Positions 54,223 to 64,000 of a DNA stretch of 64,000 nucleotides are shown here, one piece after another. The DNA comes from Hyposmocoma kahamanoa (Eukaryota > Arthropoda > Insecta > Lepidoptera > Cosmopterigidae). Position 1 is the first letter of the stretch. The number at the start of each line of letters is the position of its first letter. The stretch spans positions 12,577,807-12,641,806 of the forward strand of contig NW_020653726.1 of assembly GCF_003589595.1 (NCBI RefSeq). The letters run 5' to 3'. The notes below the pieces were generated by a model. It was not told the DNA's origin, searched no databases, and worked only from the letters and a program-made list of their open reading frames with translations. The translations under genes were made by a program, and so were the position numbers.

Positions 54223-56550
54223 ATTTGAATATGATTTTCTATGCAATATCTTTTTAGTTTCAATTGTACCAACCGGGTTACAAAAACCTGAATTAACAGT
54301 TTCAAAACTTAAACTTACTGAATATTATACTCTGAAAGTCAATATCGTCGGCGCAAGCGCACCTTTACGAATTAATGACAGATTCAATGAGATTCATAAA
54401 GTTTAAATGAATTTAATAATCAGAAATCCGATTTTTAAGTAATACACAATTTTATCTAAAATTTCCTACTATAGGTGTACATAAATCCAGTAAAATCTAA
54501 AATAAAGAATAATCAAACGCATGTTACAAAACTAAACAATAATAATAAAACTAAACAAAAATTCTAAGGTAAAAACATTTTTCACTTTGTAAGAAATATG
54601 AATTAAACTATTCAAGTATTTTTAATATACAAACCATGGTTATTTTTTGTTATATTCAAATATGTAGAGAAGTTAAACCTGATCTCTGGACTCCATTAAA
54701 GATTAAATCAAACATTGCTCACTCTTGCTTCAGATATAATGCCAAATTTGCTTAATTTACATCATTTGCACAACTTTCTTTGTTTATTGCGATCCGCCTT
54801 GTTTTTGTTAAATATAAAGGCTGAAAGCTAACATTAAAGTAAATGTAGCATCGCCTGAGTGCTACTCTGTCTTGAGCACTTAGACTTATGCATTGAAATG
54901 GCTGAGCTTTAAACTCACTAAATGCATCGGTTTGCGACCGCCGCCGTAATGTAAAAGTGTTATGTTGTATTGTCGACAACCCACAGGAATTTATCTTTAT
55001 CTCGGAACAACCAGAGGATATAAATTCATGTTTGTGCGAAAATAAGGAAAAGGTTGAGACATATCTTTTTACATATGAATAAACTGCACTATTTTTGAAA
55101 TAAGATACATTAAAACACAAATTTTACCATTTGTAGCTGGCTTTAAGCGCTGAATTGTAAAGTTTATGAACAAATAAATGCTAAAACGTCAATTTATGTC
55201 GTCGTGTCGTATAAAAGCAACAGAAATAAATTACTAACAACACAAATAGCACAAAATAACTAAGTCGTATATCAATATTGACAATAAGCAATATCGTAAA
55301 ATGAAACACGAACTAAAAGAGGTGTAAAGTAAGTAAACGGACTGTTAAACAAGTTTACAACATCGTTTACAAAGTTACAAATATCGTCGCGAGACCGGCG
55401 CCAGCGCAGCGATTCACGCCTCCGCGCGTCAGTCACTCTTCGGTACAACTCTAAAATCATTTCTTAAATGGCTTTGACGTTTTGTGCATTAATATATTAT
55501 TATATTCACATTTTGAAAAAGTATGACGATGTCTTTCTAAATAAATTTTCATGATTTAACATTTCAATGGTGTATAAATCACTTAATGGAGGATAAATCA
55601 CAATAAGTCCATCTTATTGAATAAATTAAAAAGTTAAATTATTTTTTTAAACTTGATTAGTTATTAATGAAATCGATTACGTGCATCATATGGTTCAACA
55701 TAAAAGAGCGCTCCTCGCCGAAACGTTTGATAGCATCTTAATCGCTCCACCCACATCTCGGTATACAATGGCTCTAGCTCATTCTTTTTCTCACAAAAAA
55801 CCGTAGCACAATGATATTATGTCATGTTCAGTCGTGTATTGTTTGATTGATTCACGTCATAATCCTCTAGTAAAATTTCGTTCAACGTGAAAAAACTATG
55901 AAAAAACCCATCCATTATCATTTTGTCGAGGATAATCGTCTACTCTTCTGTTACACTGGATGAATGATGACTAATACCAAGCTAAACTAAGTATAATTGA
56001 CATGTTTCTATATAACACAGTCATATGCCAAGTTTTTAAGAAATTCATCCATCTTTGAAACTGCGTTAATTGCTGCACTTAATTCACTCGTAGATAAACA
56101 TTTTAAATACAACTTCGTCTTCGATTGTCGGTTAAAAATTTTTTTTTATTTACCAGGGTCTTACGGTGTTGTTTTATTTCATAATAATCGGCTAATAAAC
56201 TTTGATAAATTTTATTTATTAGATAATAAATTAAAATATACAAATAAGGTTCAATAAAAGCTTAACTACTAGAAACTAAAAGTAGGATTAAATTATATGA
56301 ATAAAATTGGGTCCCCGCGACAAGGTTCCCAAGATGCTGCTTAAGAACTTAAATTACAATCTAAACAAAAAATTAAATTAAATTAATTTAATTTTTAATT
56401 AATTAAATCTAAAAAAAATTAAAAAGTTAATAAAGTTACCATCAATCCAACGAATACAACCTCGATCGGTTTATCTTTGATAAAGCTTCCTGTGTCCACC
56501 TTCCTGATCCATCATAAGGCACTAGTCGCCACCTGTAAGCCAACTTTTTA
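54223..56550. other. No exon supported
   Basis: This stretch probably lies in the 7B2 first intron or upstream region. The minus frame at 54752-55120 and others show no known domain. It contains a TATA-like TATAAAAG at 55210-55217 and a small GC-rich spot at 55385-55445 with a TCAGTC word. AT-rich symmetric sequence lies at 56355-56430. Confidence 0.45.
55210..55445 (+). promoter_or_regulatory. Weak candidate promoter region upstream of 7B2
   Basis: TATAAAAG at 55210-55217, a good donor-like AAAGTAAGT at about 55327, and a GC-rich spot with CGCGTCAGTCAC at about 55423. These could mark a leader exon, but no signal-peptide coding sequence follows in an acceptable frame, so this is only a lead. 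Confidence 0.15.
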
Positions 56551-56554
56551 CAAC

Positions 56555-56803
56555 AACGCCTGACATATTTCTGCCGCCAAGTATATGAATATTATAGCGT
56601 TCACATTTTGAAGAGTAACAGTGCTAGTGAAATTACAGGCACAGGGGACTTGTGAACTTGTGTCTCAGGGTGACGAGCACGGCAGCTGTACCCCTCAGAT
56701 CTTAGCGATTTAAAGCTCTGAGTGGCACTGCAACTGCTACAGACGACCACGTCGCTTACCATCAGGCGCACGACTTGTTCGTTCCGTCACTTGGTGTCAT
56801 AAA
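56555..56803 (+). repeat. Family-2 repeat, 5'-truncated
   Basis: From ACATATTTCTGCCGCCAAGT through AGTGCTAGTGAAATTACAGG, TTTAAAGCTCTGAGTGGCAC and CATCAGGCGCACGACTTGTT to TTGGTGTCATAAAAAAC. The GAGCTCCTTG start is missing. Confidence 0.85.
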
Positions 56804-57091
56804 AAACCGAGATGAATTCGAAAAGAGTCTTGGTTGCAGCATATAATAAAAGTTACCATATTATTGTAATGGCATCGCATTTACGTAGTATACCCAATCA
56901 CAAGTCGATGCGGCAGTTATAATGCCGCAACAAATAAAGGCTTCAAACTTATCACTTCTCTTCTTTTATGTCGGGGGTTAAAATATACATGTTTGTGCAT
57001 TATTCTCTCTTCTTTAAGATTTGACACGCTTTAAATTTTTACCAATGCAACACTGCTACCAAAACCTATATAGACGTTTCTTTCCTTTCAG

Positions 57092-58551
57092 ATTCGGAAT
57101 GGGCCCCCCAGAAGCGCTAGTATTGGCGGCAAGCATCGTCGGAACGATGGCATATATCCCCCATGGTTCTATTGGGGAGGTAAAGGTAGACCTTCCCCGC
57201 CCTTTCTTGTTATTCATTATAAGATAACGTAAACCTCTTGTCCTCTTAAGTTGAATTTTCATCGTCTTAACGACAGGATATGTTACAATATGGCATTGAA
57301 AAACTGTTTTTTAGAAAAGATTCCGCTTGCCTATGCCTTGCCCTATGACTACATACAAACTTAATTAAAGCCTTACAACGTTATATTTTGTATTCAGGAG
57401 CCCATGCTAACAGGGGCTTTGCTACGTGAAGTGGTGGAGCGCATGAGTCGGGAGTTTAATGGTCCTTCTTCTTACCTGGACTTTCCAACTGGCGACCGCA
57501 TGGCTCTGATGGCACGTGCCAACAAGGACCTAGAGAACGAACAACTGGACTATGACTCCTTGCTCGATGGGAATCCCAACCCGAGTCTGAGAGATCAGGA
57601 ATATTTGCAGCACAGGTAAAGTCTGCTTACAGGAAACAAAGGACTTAATGTCATACTTAACTGGACTAGGAGCTATAGCGAAAACAACAACAGTCATTTA
57701 AAGGTTTCATGATGACTCCAGTAACTTAAGATTTTTATTCAACCTTTATTGTCAGCTCACTGTGGGGTCATCAGTACGTAACCGGAGGTGCTGGAGAAGG
57801 GCAGCAGCGTCTACTGCCTTCTGGTATGGTCCCTAATAAGCAGATGGTCAAGACGGACGCAGTACTACCGGCCTACTGTAATCCTCCAAATCCTTGCCCT
57901 GTTGGCTATACTGGTAAGTGGTTGATGCTGATGTGAATGTTGATTATTAATAAATAGAATAATAGATGCTTTTGGAAGGAAGCTTCCGATTAGTTCCCAT
58001 TTCTAGCTACATTCAAGTTCCAAAGATTATGAAGACGTCACTCATCTTTACAATTTTGTATGTCCAGAAGATCAAGGCTGCATCAGCGAATTCGAGAACA
58101 CAGCCGCATTCAGCCGCGAATACCAGCTGGCTCAGCGTTGCATGTGTGATGGAGAACACATGTTTAGCTGCCCCCCTGACTCCGGCTCTGATCTCGACCT
58201 GCACTTTCCTGAGCACCATAAGAACCTGGTGGCTAAAAAGTACAAGCCTGATGTAAGTATATCAAATTAAAAATAAAGTTCATATATACATATCTATGAC
58301 AAAGTGCTAATTAAACCATGAATTTTGGATTTCTGCCCGTCATCAAACTACTTGAAAACGGACTCAATCTTACCAGGGCTAGTTTTGTTAACAGAATTGT
58401 AAATTAGTCTATATAAAATAAAATCTTCATTAAAAAATTTGGTTGGTTGTATTCATTTCTATTTTCCTATTTTCAGGTTGAAAACCCCTACTTAATGGGT
58501 GAGCGATTACCAATTGCCGCCAAAAAGGGATTTGAAGTAATCTCCTACTAG
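57092..58551 (+). CDS. 7B2: Neuroendocrine protein 7B2 (secretogranin V) homologue, 5' exon missing
   Basis: Five coding exons: 57092-57179, 57398-57615, 57756-57913, 58068-58252 and 58477-58551. All four introns (218, 140, 154 and 224 bp) are GT-AG and the joined frame is open for 240 residues to TAG at 58549-58551. Exon 1 here begins mid-codon after a good acceptor (TTTCCTTTCAG), so an upstream exon with start and signal peptide exists but was not found. The protein reads FGMGPPEALVLAASIVGTM and AYIPHGSIGE, has an acidic middle, then YCNPPNPCPVGYTEDQGC, the proline-rich, Cys-containing core by which 7B2 binds proPC2. ENTAAFSREYQLAQRC follows, an extra Cys cluster, and a C-terminal ENPYLMGERLPIAAKK, matching the 7B2 CT peptide. 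7B2 escorts prohormone convertase 2 through the secretory pathway of neuroendocrine cells. No strong furin-type polybasic site precedes the CT peptide; only KK is visible (LVAKKYKPD). Confidence 0.92.
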
Positions 58552-59547
58552 AAGGATCTTATTGTAAGAACAACTTCACTATGTATAACACTATCAATGT
58601 AAAATTACTTAGAATAGATACAGTACCAAATTCTGTTATAACCTCCTTAAGGTCTTAGTAATCAACAAAAGGGAATGTATCCAGTCAAGTTGAGCTTCCG
58701 ACTTCTACATTTTTTGATTCAGTACTTACGGTATGTAACTTGATTATCATTGTTATAAATTGGTCGTTTTTTCTTGTCTAAGACTATTAGTTCAACAAAG
58801 TGGTCAACATCAATGGGATAGGGGTGGGAATTTTCATCAAGCTACAACGGTGACCACAACTAAGATCATAAGAAAAAACTGCCAATTCGTAGGAAAAGAA
58901 TTAGAAGTAAGGGTCCAGACACATCATAGAGACGCAACGCTGCAATCTCGAACCCGTGGATGTTAGATATCCGCGTACAGTCAAGTTATGCCCTAACACC
59001 TGCACCGTAGACCACCTTTACGCTCCTGAAACTGCAATAGGTGTGGCTGAATACTTGACTGAAAAAAAAATCGTTACCCATTGCAATGTCGCGTCTCCCT
59101 GATATGTCTGCAGCCTAAGAGCTGAAATGTAAGAATTTATGAAAATGGTATCGAACGGTTGGTTTTTGACAATGTTATAAGCTTTACTTGAGCAAAGATG
59201 TCTAGATATGCAAATGTACTTATTAGATAATTCAATAATTTTCTGAAAAAATATAATGTTACTGATCACTTGTAATACTGTCACCAGTCAGGATCTTTCA
59301 ATCGTCAAATTACCTCGGCAGTAAAATGCTTTAAGCAACGCCGTAGGTATAGTTGTTTTTGTACCTTTATCATTATCATGAATAGTCCTAAAGGTAGACC
59401 CTACAGCTTTCATACCTAGATAGATAAAGACAGAAAGTACAATAGCAGCTATGACTCCGCGTTCTCATGAAACTACACAATAATTATACAAACTCCTTAA
59501 TATTGCAAATCTAACGTTAAGTAATGGAACGTCCAATTTTCAATAAA
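58552..59547 (+). other. Probable 3' UTR of the 7B2 gene
   Basis: The first good poly(A) signal after the stop is AATAAA at 59542-59547, implying a UTR of about 1 kb. It contains an imperfect inverted repeat (58913-58946 against 59080-59113, 26 of 34 positions complementary). The open frame 58760-58966 lies here and shows no homology. Confidence 0.5.
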
Positions 59548-59549
59548 GA

Positions 59550-60330
59550 TATTCGACTGTTTGTTTATATCATAGGTTATTCATACCGTGCAACATGACT
59601 AACACCGAACAATGGTCAATGTTTACTACATTCGACTTGGTATAGAGCTCATGCAGTGCTGTTACTTGGGATACAGAGACTGTCGTGTCACAGTCGCATG
59701 GTTGTTGCAAGGTGTGGATAGAACACAATGATTTATTTAAAAAACAATCAAATTTCTTATTTGAAAATTGAACTTTACTTACGCGCTCTATAAACTTAAA
59801 ATATAGTTTACAAGAATAGAGTATATTCTAAGTATATAAGTCAGACGATACTTAGATTTGCAATATTGTCGTATTCTTCACTATTGTATCATGTACTCCT
59901 CGCCGTACCCGGCGATAAGCACTCTTACATTTACTGTGTAGTTGATTTTACGTCTGAAAATGTACTTAAACTAGCAGTAATTTCAAAGGAAAATTCAGTG
60001 TTCTCACGTATATCCTAAATATCACTTAATAACATCAATATTGACGACATCGTCCCTTAACACCAGATGAGAACATACTATTGTTGTGATCCAAGGCAAA
60101 CATTTTAATTCATTAATCAATCTTTCATTATTTTCTTGTTGTGCATGTATGAAACGTAGAAATTTATGAATCCATTAGACAAGTCAATTAAGCCTCTTCA
60201 ATTAGGACAGTGGTTCTGTTGCAAGATCGATTACTAAATTTCAAATTTGTTTCCACGCGTTTATTCATACTTATGTTTATTTAAATATATTCAAATTGAC
60301 ACTTTTTTAAACAAAATCGGTATCTATCAT
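59550..60330. other. No gene seen
   Basis: AT-rich, between the 7B2 3' end and the satellite. Nothing recognised. Confidence 0.6.
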
Positions 60331-60334
60331 AATA

Positions 60335-62790
60335 TTACATATAAAGATTGACATTTTAATGAATCACACTAAAAAATTCGGTATAAGATGAACTTAGATG
60401 TCATCAAACAGCTTTAATATTTTTTATTTTGACAAATTTACTTTAGTATCCATACGAGTCTAGTTGGCACCCGGCGGTATTGCGTGGATAAAAAATCATT
60501 GTTCTTCGAAATTTAAAAACATATATTGCTTTGATCGCATCAACTATATTTTTCTGCTTCTCTAGTTTTCTCTCAAGACACAAAGGGATCGTATACCACG
60601 CTCTTATATTACAAATCATTAACATTGATGCAACTCATTTTCATTATGAATTTCGCACCTGGTGACATTTTAATGAATTGTGGGAAAAAAATTCGGTGTC
60701 AGATAAACGTAGTAGGTCTCATCGGAACTTCATTTTTTTTAAAGTTCGAAAACGAATTTTTTATTTATCATGCAATACTCGTTTGGCACACGGTGGTACT
60801 GTGTAGATAAATAAAACGTTGTTTTTCGAATTTTAAAATAAATATTGCTTCGGTGGCACCTGCCATATTTTTCTGCTACCCAAGTTTTTTCTTGAGACTC
60901 ATAAAGGGGTCATCTATGTGTCTTACGCTATAACATAAGAAATCATTATCATAGATGCATCTTATTTTAATTATAAATTTCACACCAGGTATCATTTTAA
61001 TGGATCGTACGAAAAAAGTTCGGTGTCAGATAAACGTAGTAGGTCTCATAGGAGTTTTATTTTTTTAAAGTTCGAAAACGAATTTTTTATTTATCATGCA
61101 ATATTCGTTTGGCACACGGTGGTATTGTGTGGATAAGTAAGACATTACTTTTCGAAATTTAAAAAAATACTGCTTCGGTGGCACCTACCATATTTTTCCG
61201 CTACTCAATTTTTTTCATAGGACGCATAAAGAGGTTATCTTTATATACATATGTATAATTTAGAAACGACATGTCATAACAAAACAACAACGTTGAAACA
61301 TCTTATTGTCATTGTTTATTTACATACTGGCTATCCTACAAAACAGTCTAACAGATAAAAATAGTAAATGCTACCAAAGTTTTAAATTTTTTAAATCTCT
61401 AAAAATGTTTTTTATTTACTATACATATACGGGTTGCCACCCGGCACTATCGTGTGGATAACGAAAACTTAGCTCTTTGACATTTTAAGAAATTACTTCT
61501 ACGGCGGTATCTACCATATTTTTCTGCTACCCAAGTTTTTCGGTAAGACAGATAAAATGGTCATCTATGTGTATCAAGCAATTATACAAGAAATCAGTAA
61601 CATTGATGCAGTTTATTTTCATTTTTAGTTTCACACAAGGTGACATTTTTATGAATCGTAAGAAAAAAATTCGGTATCAGATAAACGTAGTAAGTCTCAT
61701 CGGATTTTCATTTTTTTTAAAGTTCGAAAATGAATTTTTTATTTATCATGCAATACTCGTTTGGCACACGGTGGTACTGTGTAGATAAATAAAAAGTTGT
61801 TTTTCGAAATTTAAAACAAATATTACTTTGTTGGCACCTGCCATATTTTTCTGCTACCCAACTTTTTTCTTAAGAAACATGAAGGAATAATCTCTGTGTA
61901 CCACGCTATATTATAAAAAGTGAGCAACATTGATGCAGTTTATTTTCATTATTAATTTCACACAAGGTGACATTTTAATAAATCGTAGGAAAAAAATTCG
62001 GTGTCAGATAAACGTAGTAGGTCTCATCGAAGTTTCATTTTTTTTAAAGTTCGAAAACTAATTTTTTATTTATCATGCAATACTCGTTTGGCACACGGTG
62101 GTACTGTGTAGATAAATAAAACGTTGTTTTTCGAATTTTAAAACAAACATTACTTCGGTGGCACCTGCCATATTTTTCCGCCACCCAATTTTTTTCTTAA
62201 GACTCATGAAGGGGTCATCTATGTGTATTACGCTATATTATAACAAATCAGTAACATTGATGCATGTTTTCCTTATTCATTTATTTACACACGAGGTGAC
62301 ATTTTTATTATTCGTACGAAAAAAAAGTGTGACAGAATAAAGTAGTAGATGCCATCAAACTTCGAAATTTAAGGACATTTTTTCTTCGGCGGCACCTACT
62401 ACATTTTTACTGCCTAAGTTTTTTTGTTATGACGTATAAAGTGATCATCTTTATATGTATCATGAAGAAACTACATAACATAACAAAACGATACCTTTGA
62501 AACATCTTATTTTCATTATTCATTTATACACTGAGTGACAGTTCAATATATCGTAGGAAAAATATACGGTGTCAGATAAACGTAGCAGATACCATTGAAA
62601 TTTAAAGGATTTTAAAGTTTGGAAAATATTTTTTTATCTACTGTACAAAACTAGTTGGAACGCGGTGGTGTTGTGTAGATAAATAAAATTTTATTTCTCA
62701 AATTTTAAAATAATTACTACTTCGATGACAACTGCTGCATTTATTTAATAATCTTTCTTAGGATACATAAAAACTCTTCGCTATCGTATG
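60335..62790 (+). repeat. Satellite array, period about 325 bp, about 7.5 units
   Basis: The landmark GTTTGGCACACGGTGGTA or its variants occurs at about 60461, 60781, 61107, 61429, 61758, 62086 and 62653. A second landmark, TTCGGTGTCAGATAAACGTA, is at about 60377, 60692, 61019, 61670, 61997 and 62566. Steps are 315-329 bp, except for a shortened unit near 62330-62570. Other shared blocks are CACCTGCCATATTTTTCTGC and GTTCGAAAACGAATTTTTTA. Units at 60692, 61019, 61670 and 61997 are closest; the first, the one around 61350 and the last two are more diverged. Frames ending HAILVWHTVVLCR recur because the unit recurs, and are not genes. Confidence 0.92.
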
Positions 62791-64000
62791 GCACACTAAC
62801 TTTTAGATTCTACAGTGCATATTGGCTGATTTCTCTAAAAGTATTCAGTAAACTAATGCTGCAGTTAATAGCATTGAATTTTTAACGAGACTAATTGTTT
62901 TGAGCAAATCGATAACAGTATCATACGTTCATAAAATTGCATTCAATATTGGCAAAAAAACAGAGAAGCTTAAAAAAATCTCATTTTTATTAAAAATGCT
63001 ATCACGCAATGATATAAAATTCGACATTTCTGGATGACGGAATTGGTGAGTTTAGGACGACTTTCAACACCTTTCTCCTTGTCGAACCTCTTATATATTT
63101 CATTAGTAATTTTGAAATTTATATGAAGTTGTAAGTATACCGCTTATCTGTCAAGAAAAGTGCAAATTGTATCCTTTCCACTTCCGCTAGGCGAACATGC
63201 AAAAATATCAATTTCTTTTATTTCATAGTGTTAATAATGTTTTTAAAAAAATGTGATAAGTTCTTTCATCTTTGTTCTAAGCCAAAGTTTAATGTAACTC
63301 ATTGAAGTATGATAGATTTAATCGTGTTGCTGAAAAGAAAGACACTACAAAAAAATCAATTTCATTAACTGTTTGAAATTTCATGCCAAGAATTTTACGA
63401 ACGGTTACATACACGATAAAAAAAAATTACCAAGACCTAATTACCGTAAAATACCAACCATTTGTCTCGAGAGCACATTTTCAGACCTAAAATTGCTACA
63501 AAAAACATCGGATACTAATCAGTTAAAATACAAACGGTATGAAAATAAAAAATATATTAATAATTTAATCAATTTCAGAAGTTCGCCTATTTAAAGTTGA
63601 TTGAAACGAAATTCACAATGTAAATTACAAAAAACTTTTGCAGCTATAAGGCATTTTCGCTCAAGTGCAAAGTTATAGCATAATGTAACTATTGTATGTC
63701 CATCCTAACACAATGTAAAATTAACATGATAAAAAAAGTTGAGATCACTGTCGTTAAGAAACTTTAATTTTAAATTTTATATTTTTTAAAGTAAAAGTTT
63801 CAATGGATTATTGTTAGAATTATAATTTCCAATCATGATTTGTTTGATCATACCAATTTTAAAAAAAATTTCTTAAAGAATATATATATTTCTAAATCTC
63901 TATAATTTTTGATAATTTGTTCTAATCTGGTAATTTGTTCTACTAAATTGGACTAGTAGGTGATCACAACTTTTTTTATGATATGTATATCGAATACGGA
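62791..64000. other. No gene seen
   Basis: AT-rich. The 73-codon plus frame at 63373-63594 is basic, lacks any recognised domain and is probably chance. Confidence 0.55.

Noticed and set aside
55468..55535. Frame starting MALTFCALIYYY as the 7B2 signal-peptide exon
   Set aside because: It lacks a small-residue cleavage site and no donor in the needed phase follows before its stop.
58760..58966. Possible small gene after 7B2
   Set aside because: It lies in the probable 3' UTR, begins without a good start context and has no domain.
60625..61788. Repeated small protein ending HAILVWHTVVLCR
   Set aside because: It recurs because the 325-bp satellite monomer recurs; there is no start context, homology or constraint.

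Overview
This window looks like an intron-rich, transposon-loaded stretch of a lepidopteran (probably butterfly) nuclear genome. The sequence is AT-rich. It carries many dispersed tRNA-derived SINEs of a type I associate with Lepidoptera, plus decayed Ty3/gypsy, I-clade, Jockey/CR1-like and mariner copies. It has one recognisable host gene, split by short GT-AG introns. The species assignment is inference; nothing in the window names the organism.

The only host gene I can support is at 57.1-58.55 kb on the plus strand: the last five coding exons of a 7B2 (secretogranin V) homologue, the secreted chaperone of prohormone convertase 2. Its signal-peptide exon was not found and probably lies upstream, beyond a long first intron that may include much of the 44-57 kb repeat-rich region.

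Layout, left to right. 0-5.4 kb: a dead Ty3/gypsy element on the minus strand (gag, protease-RT linker, RT, RNase H), split inside the RT by a 3.0 kb insert with a shared ATAT at both junctions; the insert holds a SINE and a near-perfect 41-bp-arm hairpin. 5.4-11.1 kb: short repeats, including two fold-back arrangements, and no genes. 11.13-16.55 kb: a full-length I-clade non-LTR retrotransposon with 5' UTR, ORF1 with three zinc knuckles, ORF2 with endonuclease, RT and RNase H, a 3' hairpin, poly(A) and a clear target-site duplication; ORF2 has two frameshifts in the endonuclease part. 16.6-44.8 kb: SINEs, a MITE, a solo LTR, a mariner relic, three kinds of LINE relic, microsatellites and a 10-base assembly gap. 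44.8-48.15 kb: a tandem array of roughly 480-bp units with GC-rich palindromic cores and two unit subtypes. 48.15-57 kb: more repeats and possible promoter patches. 57.1-59.5 kb: 7B2 exons and probable 3' UTR. 60.3-62.8 kb: a second tandem satellite with a period near 325 bp.

The window shows no defence system, CRISPR array, rRNA or tRNA gene. The signals I find most worth a second look are the 480-bp array, the 325-bp satellite, and a recurring set of perfect short-loop inverted repeats that look like snap-back (template-switch) duplications. A ~300-bp repeat family occurs about ten times, and one copy has inserted into another. All coordinates of repeat ends were read by eye and may be off by several bases.
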